Assembly: GCA_026692885.1 (NCBI GenBank)
Contig: JAPLNJ010001031.1
Location: forward strand, 1 to 18,550
DNA length: 18,550 bases
Reading direction: 5' to 3'
Source: Planctomycetota bacterium
GTDB taxonomy: Bacteria; Planctomycetota; Planctomycetia; Pirellulales; Pirellulaceae
A program made the position numbers and the translations under genes. A model generated the notes under the pieces. It saw only the letters and a list, made by a program, of their open reading frames with translations. It did not search any database and was not told the origin of the DNA. Positions 6,312 to 14,414 of this stretch are shown here, piece by piece (position 1 is the first letter of the stretch; every line of letters begins with the position of its first letter).

Positions 6312-7697
6312 ATGGCCCGCTGCACGCGTCAATTCCGCTGTTTGGCTGTTTGTGTGTTGGGTTGTTTCGCCATCGCTTCGAGCGGCTGCCGCCAGTCGGC
6401 GCGGCCGGAACCTGATTCGGCCGCTTCGCCCTCGGCCGACGAAATCCTGGCCCGCATGATCCGCGTATATCGGGCAGCGTCGTCCTACAGCGACCACGGC
6501 TTGGTGCGTCTGAAATATCGCCAAGGCGGTCAATCGTTTCAGGACGAGGGCCAGTTGGAGGTCAAATTCTCGCGCCCCAATCGGCTGCAGTTGCGGGCCT
6601 ATCAATTGGCGATGGCCAGCGACGGTCAGGAACTCCGAGCGCTGGTGTCGGACCGCGAGAGCGGTGATCTCGACCGTCAGGTCCTGACTCGCCCTGCCGA
6701 CTCGCCCTTGCTTCTGGAAAGCCTGTACGAGGACGACGTCGTGCGGGGTGTCGTTTCCGGTGGCCTGGGCGGACCCCCGGTGCAGCTGGAGTTGCTGCTC
6801 ACGGAATCGCCATTGCAGTATGTGTTTGATCCTCAAGTCAACCGCGAGTTGCTTGACGCAGAGTTCCTTGGAGATCGAGATTGCCACCGCGTCCGGGTCT
6901 CCTTGGCGGAGGGGGATCTGGTGTTCTGGATCGATCAGCAGGACTTTGTGCTGCGGCGTCTGGAGTACCCGGCCGCACGGCTCGCCGCGCAGATGGCGAA
7001 GGCTTCGGAATGCAGCGAAGTCAGTCTGGTGGCCGAGTTCCGCAGTGCCCGCATCAATACGTCGCTGGACGACAACGAATTCAGGCTGGATCTGCCGGAA
7101 AACGCCCAGTTGGTCCGCCGCTTCGTCCTGCCTCCGCCCCCCTTGCCGTCAAATCTGCTGGGTAACCCGTCCGGCGACTTCTTCTTCACGGATCTGCAAG
7201 GCGAGCGGGTCACGCGAGATTCCTTGTTGGGCAAGATCTCCGTGCTGGTGTGGTTCAACAATCATCCGGCGTCGCAGAGCAGCCTCGAACAATTGGCGCA
7301 GGTTCAGGCGGAATTTGCCAAGGAATCGGGCGTGACTTTCCACGCGATCTGCACCGAGCCGCAGACCTTGAGCACTGCGCAGGTGCAGGAGCTGACGCGA
7401 CGCTGGGGCGTATCGATGCGCGTCGTCCGGGACCTTCAGGCGTTTGGTCGCGATGCTTTTCAAGTCCCCTGGGCGCCGACGTTGGTGATCCTGGATCAGC
7501 GCGGCCTGGTCCAATTGTTTGAAGTCGGCGCGAATCCGACGCAGAGGCAGAATCTGTCCGCGGTCCTCCAGCAGTTGCTGAAGGGTGAAAACGTTGCTGC
7601 GAAGATGCTCGACCAAGTGGCCCAGGAACGACTCGCCTACCAGAAATCGCTCGCTGAAGCCGCCTCAGCCAGTCGCACGTCTGCCGCCCGCCAATGA
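6312..7697 (+). CDS. Lipoprotein with LolA/DUF2092-like N-terminal domain and cysteine-less redoxin domain
   Basis: A 461-residue protein. The ATG at 6312 was chosen because it starts a lipoprotein signal peptide (lipobox IASSGC, acylated Cys26) and AAGGAG lies 11 nt upstream; the frame opens earlier, but that part is the palindromic repeat. Residues about 40-265 resemble the half-barrel LolA/outer-membrane-lipoprotein-sorting fold (DEILARMIRVYRAASSYSD, GQLEVKFSRPNRLQL). Residues about 284-430 form a thioredoxin/AhpC-like domain (GDFFFTDLQGERV, VLVWFNNHPAS) with the cis-Pro region PWAPTLVILD. The CxxC expected after the first strand is replaced by HPAS (318-321), so thiol-disulfide chemistry is not expected. 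It probably sits on a membrane facing the periplasm. The remaining C-terminus is helical and charged. Confidence 0.82.
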   Translation: MARCTRQFRCLAVCVLGCFAIASSGCRQSARPEPDSAASPSADEILARMIRVYRAASSYSDHGLVRLKYRQGGQSFQDEGQLEVKFSRPNRLQLRAYQLAMASDGQELRALVSDRESGDLDRQVLTRPADSPLLLESLYEDDVVRGVVSGGLGGPPVQLELLLTESPLQYVFDPQVNRELLDAEFLGDRDCHRVRVSLAEGDLVFWIDQQDFVLRRLEYPAARLAAQMAKASECSEVSLVAEFRSARINTSLDDNEFRLDLPENAQLVRRFVLPPPPLPSNLLGNPSGDFFFTDLQGERVTRDSLLGKISVLVWFNNHPASQSSLEQLAQVQAEFAKESGVTFHAICTEPQTLSTAQVQELTRRWGVSMRVVRDLQAFGRDAFQVPWAPTLVILDQRGLVQLFEVGANPTQRQNLSAVLQQLLKGENVAAKMLDQVAQERLAYQKSLAEAASASRTSAARQ

Positions 7698-8160
7698 CCG
7701 CCTGCTTGCGAGGCGGAGCCTCGCGTCCCGCGGGTTAGGCAAGGACTGTGCAACGGGAAGACCTTGCCTCCCTGTCGCCAGCAACGGCCTGCCGCCGTGC
7801 TCGGATACGATGTATCCAACGCCGACGATGGGCGGTCGTCGAGCCTCGGTCAAAACGCACGTAACTTCAGTTGCTGACAAGCACTACGGCGTTGCTCCGC
7901 ACACGTCGATCAAACGGCACACGCGACATTGCATGCTTAACCGCCAGTCGCTCGAAAAAGAAGCGGGCAATTCGGTGAAATGCCAGAACCGGGAAAAACC
8001 AGGGGCCGATAGATGCGAAGGTGAGCTTTACAAGGAAGCCACTAGTGAGCCGGATGACAGCATCGAGACCGCCGTGACGCGGGTGGCGGAAATGGAACAG
8101 CGATCTGGCGATGAAACGTGTGTAGGAGTGTCTCTTTTCCCGTGTAAGAGGAGTGTCAAA
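7698..8160. other. Intergenic region before the cysteine-rich gene
   Basis: This 463-nt stretch is open in the same frame as the next gene, but its translation is not protein-like and lacks a start with a ribosome binding site. It opens with a hairpin at 7708-7724 (GCGAGGC/GCCTCGC, loop GGA), which may end the lipoprotein transcript. Just before the next start, the motif AGGAGTGTC occurs twice, at 8124-8132 and 8149-8157. No clear -35/-10 pair was found. A long leader or a small RNA is possible but unsupported. Confidence 0.5.
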
Positions 8161-8742
8161 ATGAGGTGTCGTCTGATTCTCGTGGCCGTCGCGGTGGTGG
8201 GCCTGGTCTCTTTGGCGAGCGCCAACACCCATGCCGCTGACCTGTTGGATCGTGTGATGACTGTCAGCTTTGAGAACGGGTGCGGTGCTGCTCCTGCGTG
8301 CGGTGTGGAACCCAGCTGTGCAGCGCCCTGTGCGAAAGCGTGCTGCGTGCCCCAACGCGTGAAATGCTGCAAGCCGTGCAAAGTGAAAGTCTGCAAGCCG
8401 AGCTGCTGCAACAAGTGCGAGCCGGCGTGCGGCGCGGCCCCGACCTGTGCAGCTCCGGCTGCCCCGGCGTGCGGTGCGGAACCCAGCTGCGGCGCAGCTC
8501 CGACGTGCTGCAAAGAACGCTGCCGTCCTTGCCTGCTGCAGAAGGCCGCTTGCCACGTTCAGGAAGCCAAAGACCGGATTCACTGCCGGCTGGCTAACCT
8601 GCACGAACGGCTGAAGGACGCCATGTGCCGTCCTTGCTGCGCTCCCTCGTGCGAACCCACCTGCGGTGCGGCTCCGACCTGCGGTGCGGCTCAGACCTGC
8701 GGTGCGGCTCCGACCTGTGCGGCTCCCGCCTGCGGCGCCTAA
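8161..8742 (+). CDS. Secreted cysteine-rich repeat protein
   Basis: A 193-residue protein. The ATG at 8161 has AAGAGGAG 7 nt upstream and begins a clear signal peptide (residues 1 to about 26, LILVAVAVVGLVSLASANTHAA). The mature chain carries about 32 cysteines in some 167 residues, nearly one in five. They are arranged as recurring CGAAP(T/A)C, CGAEPSC, CKPC, CRPC and CC elements. A short helical, less Cys-rich stretch (KAACHVQEAKDRIHCRLANLHERLKDAM) divides two Cys-rich blocks. The C-terminal block comes from an 18-nt tandem repeat (three units, 8659-8712). It has no known enzymatic motif. After export it could be heavily disulfide-bonded, as a structural cell-envelope protein, or bind metal. 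Cysteine-rich envelope proteins are known in planctomycetes, but I cannot place this in a named family. A strong intrinsic terminator follows, so it is probably a single-gene transcript. Confidence 0.8.
   Translation: MRCRLILVAVAVVGLVSLASANTHAADLLDRVMTVSFENGCGAAPACGVEPSCAAPCAKACCVPQRVKCCKPCKVKVCKPSCCNKCEPACGAAPTCAAPAAPACGAEPSCGAAPTCCKERCRPCLLQKAACHVQEAKDRIHCRLANLHERLKDAMCRPCCAPSCEPTCGAAPTCGAAQTCGAAPTCAAPACGA
8659..8712 (+). repeat. 18-nt tandem repeat inside the cysteine-rich gene
   Basis: Three consecutive in-frame units of ACCTGCGGTGCGGCTCCG (the second with CAG in place of CCG) encode TCGAAP/Q. A fourth, diverged unit follows. The near identity of the units points to recent slippage or unequal exchange changing the repeat number. 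Confidence 0.9.
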
Positions 8743-8810
8743 CTAGCCTTCGCGGCTTATGGCCCCAACCTGCGACCTATCAACGGGTCCAGCAGGACAC
8801 TCAACACAAG

Positions 8811-8842
8811 AGCCCTCGACTTTGGTCGAGGGCTTTTTGTTT
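8811..8842 (+). terminator. Intrinsic (rho-independent) terminator
   Basis: A perfect 10-bp GC-rich stem, AGCCCTCGAC (8811-8820) and GTCGAGGGCT (8825-8834), with a TTTG loop. It is followed directly by a T-rich tract (TTTTTGTTT). It lies about 70 nt after the cysteine-rich gene and is the clearest terminator in the window. Confidence 0.92.
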
Positions 8843-8933
8843 GCGCCCCACACTCTCCTCCCCCACATTCCCTTGCCATTCCCCTCCCCAGCAACTCCGC
8901 TAACCCATCGCCATCGCCAAACAGTATTCCTGG

Positions 8934-9066
8934 CTAGTGCATCTTCACGGCTAAGATCGTGGGTTGTGAGCGGCATGGCACTAGCCGCCGGTGGCGATCG
9001 GAACCGGCGGCTAGTGCCTTGCCGCTCACGCATCGCCCCCAACTCTTAGCCTTGACGACGCACTAG
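8934..9066. repeat. Large imperfect palindrome abutting the adenosyltransferase gene
   Basis: The core arms 8966-8992 (GTGAGCGGCATGGCACTAGC...) and 9003-9029 are 27 nt long with one mismatch, around a 10-nt loop. Weaker pairing extends outward (GGCTAAGA with TCTTAGCC) to the ends, CTAGTGC (8934-8940) and GCACTAG (9060-9066). The right end supplies the TAG stop codon of the minus-strand gene (9063-9065). The rest of the gap 8843-8933 holds only C-rich sequence with no visible feature. Confidence 0.85.
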
Positions 9067-9631
9067 TCCTCGACCTTGCCGCCGTCCTCACTAGCCCGCC
9101 ACACGACGTCCGGCAGCCCGGCCGAGGCGTTGGCATAGCGGGCCAGCACGAACAGCAGATCGCCGAGCCGGTTGAGGTAGCACAGCGCCAATTCCGACAC
9201 CGGTTGTTCCGGCGTGACGGCCAAGTGCACCACGCGACGCTCCGCACGTCGGCAAACGGTGCGGGCCGCGTGCAGGGTGGCGGCAGAGCGGATCCCGCCC
9301 GGCAAGATGAAGTTGTGCAGCGGCGGCAACCGCGAATCAAAGCGGTCGATATCCTGTTCCAACTGAGCCACCTGGCTCTCGGCGATGCGTAGGGCAATGT
9401 GCCGGGAATCACGCGGCGCCGCCACTTCCGCGCCGAGCACGAACAACTCGTGCTGCACCCGATCCAAGACGCCGTGGACGTCCTGCGGGAGGATTTCCGC
9501 CCGAGCGACGCCGAGAAACGCGTTCAGTTCGTCGATCGCACCGCAGGCCTCGATCCGCACGTGGTCCTTGAGGACCCGCACACCGCCCCAAAGCCCTGTC
9601 TCGCCCTCATCGCCGGTTTTCGTATAGATCT

Positions 9632-9635
<4 letters not shown>
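9063..9635 (-). CDS. Cob(I)yrinic acid a,c-diamide/cobalamin adenosyltransferase, PduO type
   Basis: A 190-residue protein that transfers the adenosyl group of ATP to cob(I)alamin to make adenosylcobalamin. The start is the ATG at 9635, whose context gives MKIYTKTGDEGETGL, the ATP-binding motif of the PduO family (residues 5-15). Further family features are IDELNAFLG, the RRAERRVV helix (Arg/Glu pair) and YLNRLGDLLFVLARYAN near the C-terminus. The length matches the family. Its ATG overlaps the TGA of miaB (ATGA), which indicates translational coupling in one operon. An AAGGTG stretch 5 nt upstream, inside miaB, can act as ribosome binding site. No B12-dependent enzyme lies nearby. Confidence 0.93.
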
Positions 9636-11074
<1,439 letters not shown>

Positions 11075-11159
11075 GCCGACAGTCTATCACGCAGGCAACC
11101 GGTCCGACGAGCGGACGGACTGCGGAACAACCTAGCAGTAGGGGGGGCTGTGCCCGCCC

Positions 11160-11294
11160 TGTAAAGGTGTTAATCTCGTTGGAGTTCACGCTTGAGCGTG
11201 TCTTGTGCGGCGGGCATCGCCCGCTTCGCACGCTAAAGCGTGAACTCCAACAAGGCCCGACGCTACGGTTTCCCCAGAAAATCGCACCTTTACA
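11160..11294. repeat. Nested inverted repeat with 10-bp outer arms
   Basis: The outer arms TGTAAAGGTG (11160-11169) and CACCTTTACA (11285-11294) are perfect. The inner 22-nt arms 11179-11200 (TTGGAGTTCACGCTTGAGCG...) and 11229-11250 pair with one mismatch. Each inner arm also contains its own CACGCT..AGCGTG hairpin. Confidence 0.85.
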
Positions 11295-11343
11295 AGGGTG
11301 GGTGGGTTGTGCCCACCGCAACTGCTTGCGCCTGGTGGTGCCT

Positions 11344-11511
11344 TGATCATAAGGTTACGATGATCCGCTGCTAGCATTTTGCGCCACCTTAGGCGAGCGG
11401 CAGGAAATAACGTACCCAATTTAATGTAGGATGGTCTTCCAAGACCGTCCCGATCGGCCTGGAAAGGCCGACCTGCGGGTAAGTTATTTCCTGCCGCTCG
11501 CCTTATGATCA
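11344..11511. repeat. Palindromic element carrying copy 2 of the dispersed repeat
   Basis: The outer arms TGATCATAAGG (11344-11354) and CCTTATGATCA (11501-11511) are perfect. Inside lies a perfect 21-bp pair, 11391-11411 (AGGCGAGCGGCAGGAAATAAC) with 11483-11503. The loop contains GGTCTTCC..AGACC and CGGCCTGG..AGGCCG hairpins. Bases 11429-11505 are almost the same as 3002-3078. That other copy has only this right portion, so it looks like half an element. Confidence 0.88.
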
Positions 11512-11544
11512 AAGCCGCCTGGTGGGCACAGCCCACCCTACAAT

Positions 11545-11811
11545 TTGTGCAAGCATTGTCGGCCGATTTGGTTCTTTCACAGCCTCGGAGCGTGGGACCG
11601 AGGGACGGGGTACGGTTAGCTGCCCTGGCTTGCCTTGCGAAGCAGCGGGGATTATCACAGGGGCTGGTCCCTGAAGGTCGCTCGGAATATCCGTCCCGCA
11701 GGCCCAACCGGATCGCTCTGCTGCCATGTCCCAGTTGCTATTTGATGCCTTCCTGCGAGCACTAGACACCTTGTGCAAGCATCTTCGCCGATTGGATTTT
11801 TCAGCAGTCTC
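11545..11811. repeat. Diverged direct repeat pair, ends resembling transposon termini
   Basis: The segments 11545-11586 and 11771-11811 both begin TTGTGCAAGCAT and continue in parallel with substitutions to a CAG(C/T)CTC end. Read on the minus strand the second ends GAGACTGCTGAAAAA (11811-11797), and 14 of 15 bases recur on the plus strand at 15794-15808 (GAGGCTGCTGAAAAA). GAGGCTG(T/C)TGAAAAA-like ends are familiar from some insertion sequences, so these may be remnants. No transposase is present. Confidence 0.5.
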
Positions 11812-11859
11812 AGTTGGGTCGCGGTTAAACGAATATGCAGGCACGGCTGTCTCCCATGC

Positions 11860-13509
11860 TCAATTGCCCGTGGGCATCTGGATGTTGACGCCATCCTTCT
11901 TTAGCTGTTCCCGAAGCCACTCAAACCGCTGGTAATTCGAGATGGTGATCGGGCCAGTGTACCCGTCGCTCTGCATCTTGCGCGGCGGGTACTTAACATA
12001 CGTCAACATCAGTTCCTTGATGTGTTGGCCCATGATCGGTGCAATCCAGGTGCGCTCGGTAAAGCTGTTCATCAAAATGTCGTAGCGTTCCTGCGGATCC
12101 GCCCAGAGATCGAAAATTTGCGGCACCGTCGCCACGTACTTCTCCGCACCCTTCCAGCCCAGGTTGCTGTCTACGGCCAAGCCACCGGTGGCTTGGCCAT
12201 CATCACCTCGCAGGTTGAAGACGAATTTGTAGTTATGCCAGCGAAAGGCCCCCGGCGTGAGTTCGTTCTCCGTAAAGTAGTACCAGGATTCGCGCGCGCA
12301 CTTGCCGGTGCCGAACAGGACCGGCGACATGTCGATGCTGTCGAAAATGGTGGGCTGACCTTCGCGGTCCTTTTCGGGCAGTTTCACGCCTGCGAGCGCT
12401 GCAAAAGTGGCCATGTAATCCAGCGATCCCACGATGTCGTGGTTCTTGGACCCGGCCTTGATCTTCGGCCCCCAGGCAAAAGCCGGTGTGCGGTTACCGC
12501 CTTCCCGCACGGTCCCCTTGGTGCCGCGGAAGGGCGTGTAACCGGCGTCAGGATAGACGTCCTGCCAGGCGCCGTTGTCCGTGGTCCAGAAGACGTAGGT
12601 ATTCTTGTCGAGCCCAAGCTCACGAACCTTGTCCATGACTCTGCCGATCCGTGTGTCGTTCTCGACGATCGAATCGGCGTACTTGCTCTTGGACATGGAT
12701 TTGTGTTGGAAGTCGGGGTGCGGCATGTTCGGCTGGTGGACCTTCATGAAGTTGATGCTCATGAAGAACGGCTTGTCGGACTTGGCCGACCCGTCGAGAT
12801 ATTCCAGCGAAGCCTTCTCGACATACTCGTCATAGAACGGAATCCCGACCAGGCCTTTGTCGGGTGTGTTGACGTACTGGCCGTTCACCTTGAATTCTTC
12901 GATCGCTTTCTCGCCGGCCTTGCCGGACAGCGCCCCCTTGGTCACCTTGGCGAACATGTCACGCAGCTCCGCGGGCATGTCGGGGAACCAGGCCGGATCG
13001 GCATAGGTGTAGGCGTTCAGATGATACAGGCCGCAGTACTTCATCTCGTCGTAGCCCTGGGCGATGGGCAGCGCATAGTCGGCCTCGCCCAGGTGCCACT
13101 TGCCGGTGAAGAAGGTCTGGTAGCCGGCAGTTTTCAGCACGGAAGCCACCGTCCACTCGGCGGCCGGCAGCCCACCACCCTGACCCTGGAAGGCCACGCA
13201 GGTCATGCCGCTGCGGTTCGGGATGCGGCCCGTCTGCACGGCAGCGCGGCCCGGGGTGCAACTCGGCTGCCCATAGAAGGAATAGAACGTCATGCCCTCC
13301 TTCGCCAGTCGGTCGAGGCCGGGGGTGGGCATGCCCCGTCCCTCGCCTCCGCCGTAGGGACCCGAGTCCCCGTACCCGAAATCGTCGGACAGGATCAGGA
13401 TGATGTTGGGCTTCTTGGGCGTCGCGGCCGAAGCCACCGTGGCTAGCGTCACCACCGACGCCAGCGCGCACAGCCCGGCCAGGGCACGAACCAGTCTGAC
13501 AGATCGCAT
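11860..13509 (-). CDS. Exported sulfatase (arylsulfatase family, S1 type)
   Basis: A 549-residue protein. The ATG at 13509 was chosen over one 14 codons upstream because AAGGAGG lies 7 nt before it and it begins directly with the signal peptide (MRSVRLVRALAGLCALASVV, cleaved near ASA-A29). The mature protein starts with the metal-binding NIILILSDDFGYGD (Asp42, Asp43). It carries the sulfatase signature PSCTPGRAAVQTG, where Cys84 of CxPxR is converted to formylglycine. Further active-site motifs are GKWHLGE, FWTTDNGAW and GTKGTVREGGNRTPAFAW. It should hydrolyse sulfate esters, probably on polysaccharides, in the periplasm or outside the cell. The Cys form of the signature can be matured by either of the known formylglycine-generating systems; neither gene is in the window. 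The leader holds a small hairpin (13546-13553 with 13569-13576). Confidence 0.95.
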   Translation of the reverse strand: MRSVRLVRALAGLCALASVVTLATVASAATPKKPNIILILSDDFGYGDSGPYGGGEGRGMPTPGLDRLAKEGMTFYSFYGQPSCTPGRAAVQTGRIPNRSGMTCVAFQGQGGGLPAAEWTVASVLKTAGYQTFFTGKWHLGEADYALPIAQGYDEMKYCGLYHLNAYTYADPAWFPDMPAELRDMFAKVTKGALSGKAGEKAIEEFKVNGQYVNTPDKGLVGIPFYDEYVEKASLEYLDGSAKSDKPFFMSINFMKVHQPNMPHPDFQHKSMSKSKYADSIVENDTRIGRVMDKVRELGLDKNTYVFWTTDNGAWQDVYPDAGYTPFRGTKGTVREGGNRTPAFAWGPKIKAGSKNHDIVGSLDYMATFAALAGVKLPEKDREGQPTIFDSIDMSPVLFGTGKCARESWYYFTENELTPGAFRWHNYKFVFNLRGDDGQATGGLAVDSNLGWKGAEKYVATVPQIFDLWADPQERYDILMNSFTERTWIAPIMGQHIKELMLTYVKYPPRKMQSDGYTGPITISNYQRFEWLREQLKKDGVNIQMPTGN

Positions 13510-13589
13510 CGTCAAGCCTCCTTCACGCTGCGGGAATTGGAAAAGGACCAAGCGTCACGCAGCGAGAAGCTTGGTCTTGCTTCACTTAG

Positions 13590-13932
13590 CGGCGAAATCG
13601 CCCGGGCCACAACGGCCTGATTGGCGTACCTAACCTGTACGTTGTCGAGACGGGCACCGACGAAGATGTGACCCGTATGGCACGGAACCTCGCGGTGGCG
13701 TCCGTGCGTTTCAACTTCCGTACTCTAGATGGTTGCCTATGCTTGGAAAGGGGGCAACCCTCCCCAGCACGTCGATTAACGGATTCCTAGCTGACTTGCC
13801 GGTGAAGTCGGGACGTTGCAGGACGGGGAAGACGTCGACTTGCAGATCGGGCAATCCTCCGCGGTCGCGTTTGCGAACATCGCGCAAGACCTTGTCGAGC
13901 AATACACGCTGGCCGTTCGCGCGCTCGTTTGA
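13590..13932 (+). pseudogene. Possible frameshifted coding relic
   Basis: From 13590 to 13790 the plus strand reads in one frame with protein-like text (NGLIGVPNLYVVETGTDE, then VTRMARNLAVASVRFNF), mostly with G or C in third positions. It then degenerates. From 13795 to the TGA at 13930-13932 a second frame reads GEVGTLQDGEDVDLQIG, then QSSAVAFANIAQDLVEQY. No start with a ribosome binding site exists, and the two parts are in different frames. It may be a decayed gene. The opposite strand gives weaker but not absurd translations, so this is uncertain and no family is recognised. Confidence 0.25.
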
Positions 13933-14192
13933 GCCTGAGCGTGGTCGGTAGTTCCGAGTGGTGAAATGCCCGCGCCGAAAACGCGTTCTTGCTGCTCCTC
14001 GCGAGCATGAGCAGCGCTCGACTGACGGGACCGGGGGTCTTCCGCCACAACGTGGCAGCCCTATGCCAGCCCAGGCCAGCGGCCGGGGGGACGGTTGCGT
14101 GACAGCCCACGAAGCCCCCACGGGGCGGCCCTCAACCTGACCTTGACAGGCAGACTGCGTACCTGGCCCAAGTGCGTCCCTTCTCGCGCTAT

Positions 14193-14272
14193 TCGCACGG
14201 ATGGCAGAGCCAGAGCACGGATGAAGACCGAACCAAAAAGTCATCCGTGCTCTGGCTCTGCCATCCGTGCGA
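14193..14272. repeat. 32-bp perfect inverted repeat
   Basis: The arms 14193-14224 (TCGCACGGATGGCAGAGCCA...) and 14241-14272 are exact reverse complements over 32 nt around a 16-nt loop. Each arm has an internal near-symmetry, with GCACGGATG and GAGCACGGATG at its two ends. The arms have no mismatch, so the element is either recent or under selection for pairing. No T-tract follows, so it is not a standard terminator for either neighbour. Confidence 0.95.
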
Positions 14273-14414
14273 GAAACCAACCCTAAAAGATCCGACAGGT
14301 GAGTCAATACGGCATTTCAATCAGCCAAGGCCGCCCCTTCGGGACTGTCATGCCTGCCGACTGCGAAACGCCAGGTCCCAGCCTCACGGCGCGGGCGGTA
14401 CTCCCACTGTCGCA

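Larger units (their letters stand above)
11075..11859. other. Repeat-dense spacer between miaB and the sulfatase gene
   Basis: This 785-nt stretch has no convincing gene. It holds two adjacent palindromic elements (11160-11294 and 11344-11511), GGTGGGC..GCCCACC motifs at 11298-11316 and 11520-11538, and a diverged direct repeat pair (11545-11586 and 11771-11811). It is the 3' side of the sulfatase gene and the 5' side of miaB. Confidence 0.65.
13510..14414. other. Gene-poor region upstream of the sulfatase gene
   Basis: This 905-nt stretch holds the sulfatase leader, a possible plus-strand coding relic (13590-13932) and a 32-bp perfect hairpin (14193-14272). Open frames on both strands here (for example minus 13711-14307) have Arg/Pro/Ser-rich translations, run through the palindrome and have no ribosome binding site, so I do not call them genes. 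Confidence 0.55.

Noticed and set aside
7585..8160. Upstream extension of the cysteine-rich protein's reading frame
   Set aside because: It overlaps the end of the lipoprotein gene, is not protein-like, and the signal peptide and Shine-Dalgarno sequence place the true start at 8161.
7698..8160. Possible riboswitch or structured leader before the cysteine-rich gene
   Set aside because: Apart from one short hairpin at 7708-7724 and the duplicated AGGAGTGTC, no known riboswitch core or conserved pairing pattern could be recognised by eye.
8659..8712. Short tandem repeats considered as a CRISPR-like array
   Set aside because: The units are 18 nt with no spacers, in frame inside a coding region.
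12022..13446. Long plus-strand open frame (474 codons) opposite the sulfatase gene
   Set aside because: It is the antisense shadow of a GC-rich gene; the sulfatase reading has full active-site motifs, a signal peptide and a Shine-Dalgarno sequence, the shadow has none.
13711..14307. Minus-strand open frame (198 codons) upstream of the sulfatase gene
   Set aside because: It reads through one arm of the 32-bp palindrome and is Arg/Ser/Pro-rich with no ribosome binding site, so it is likely non-coding.
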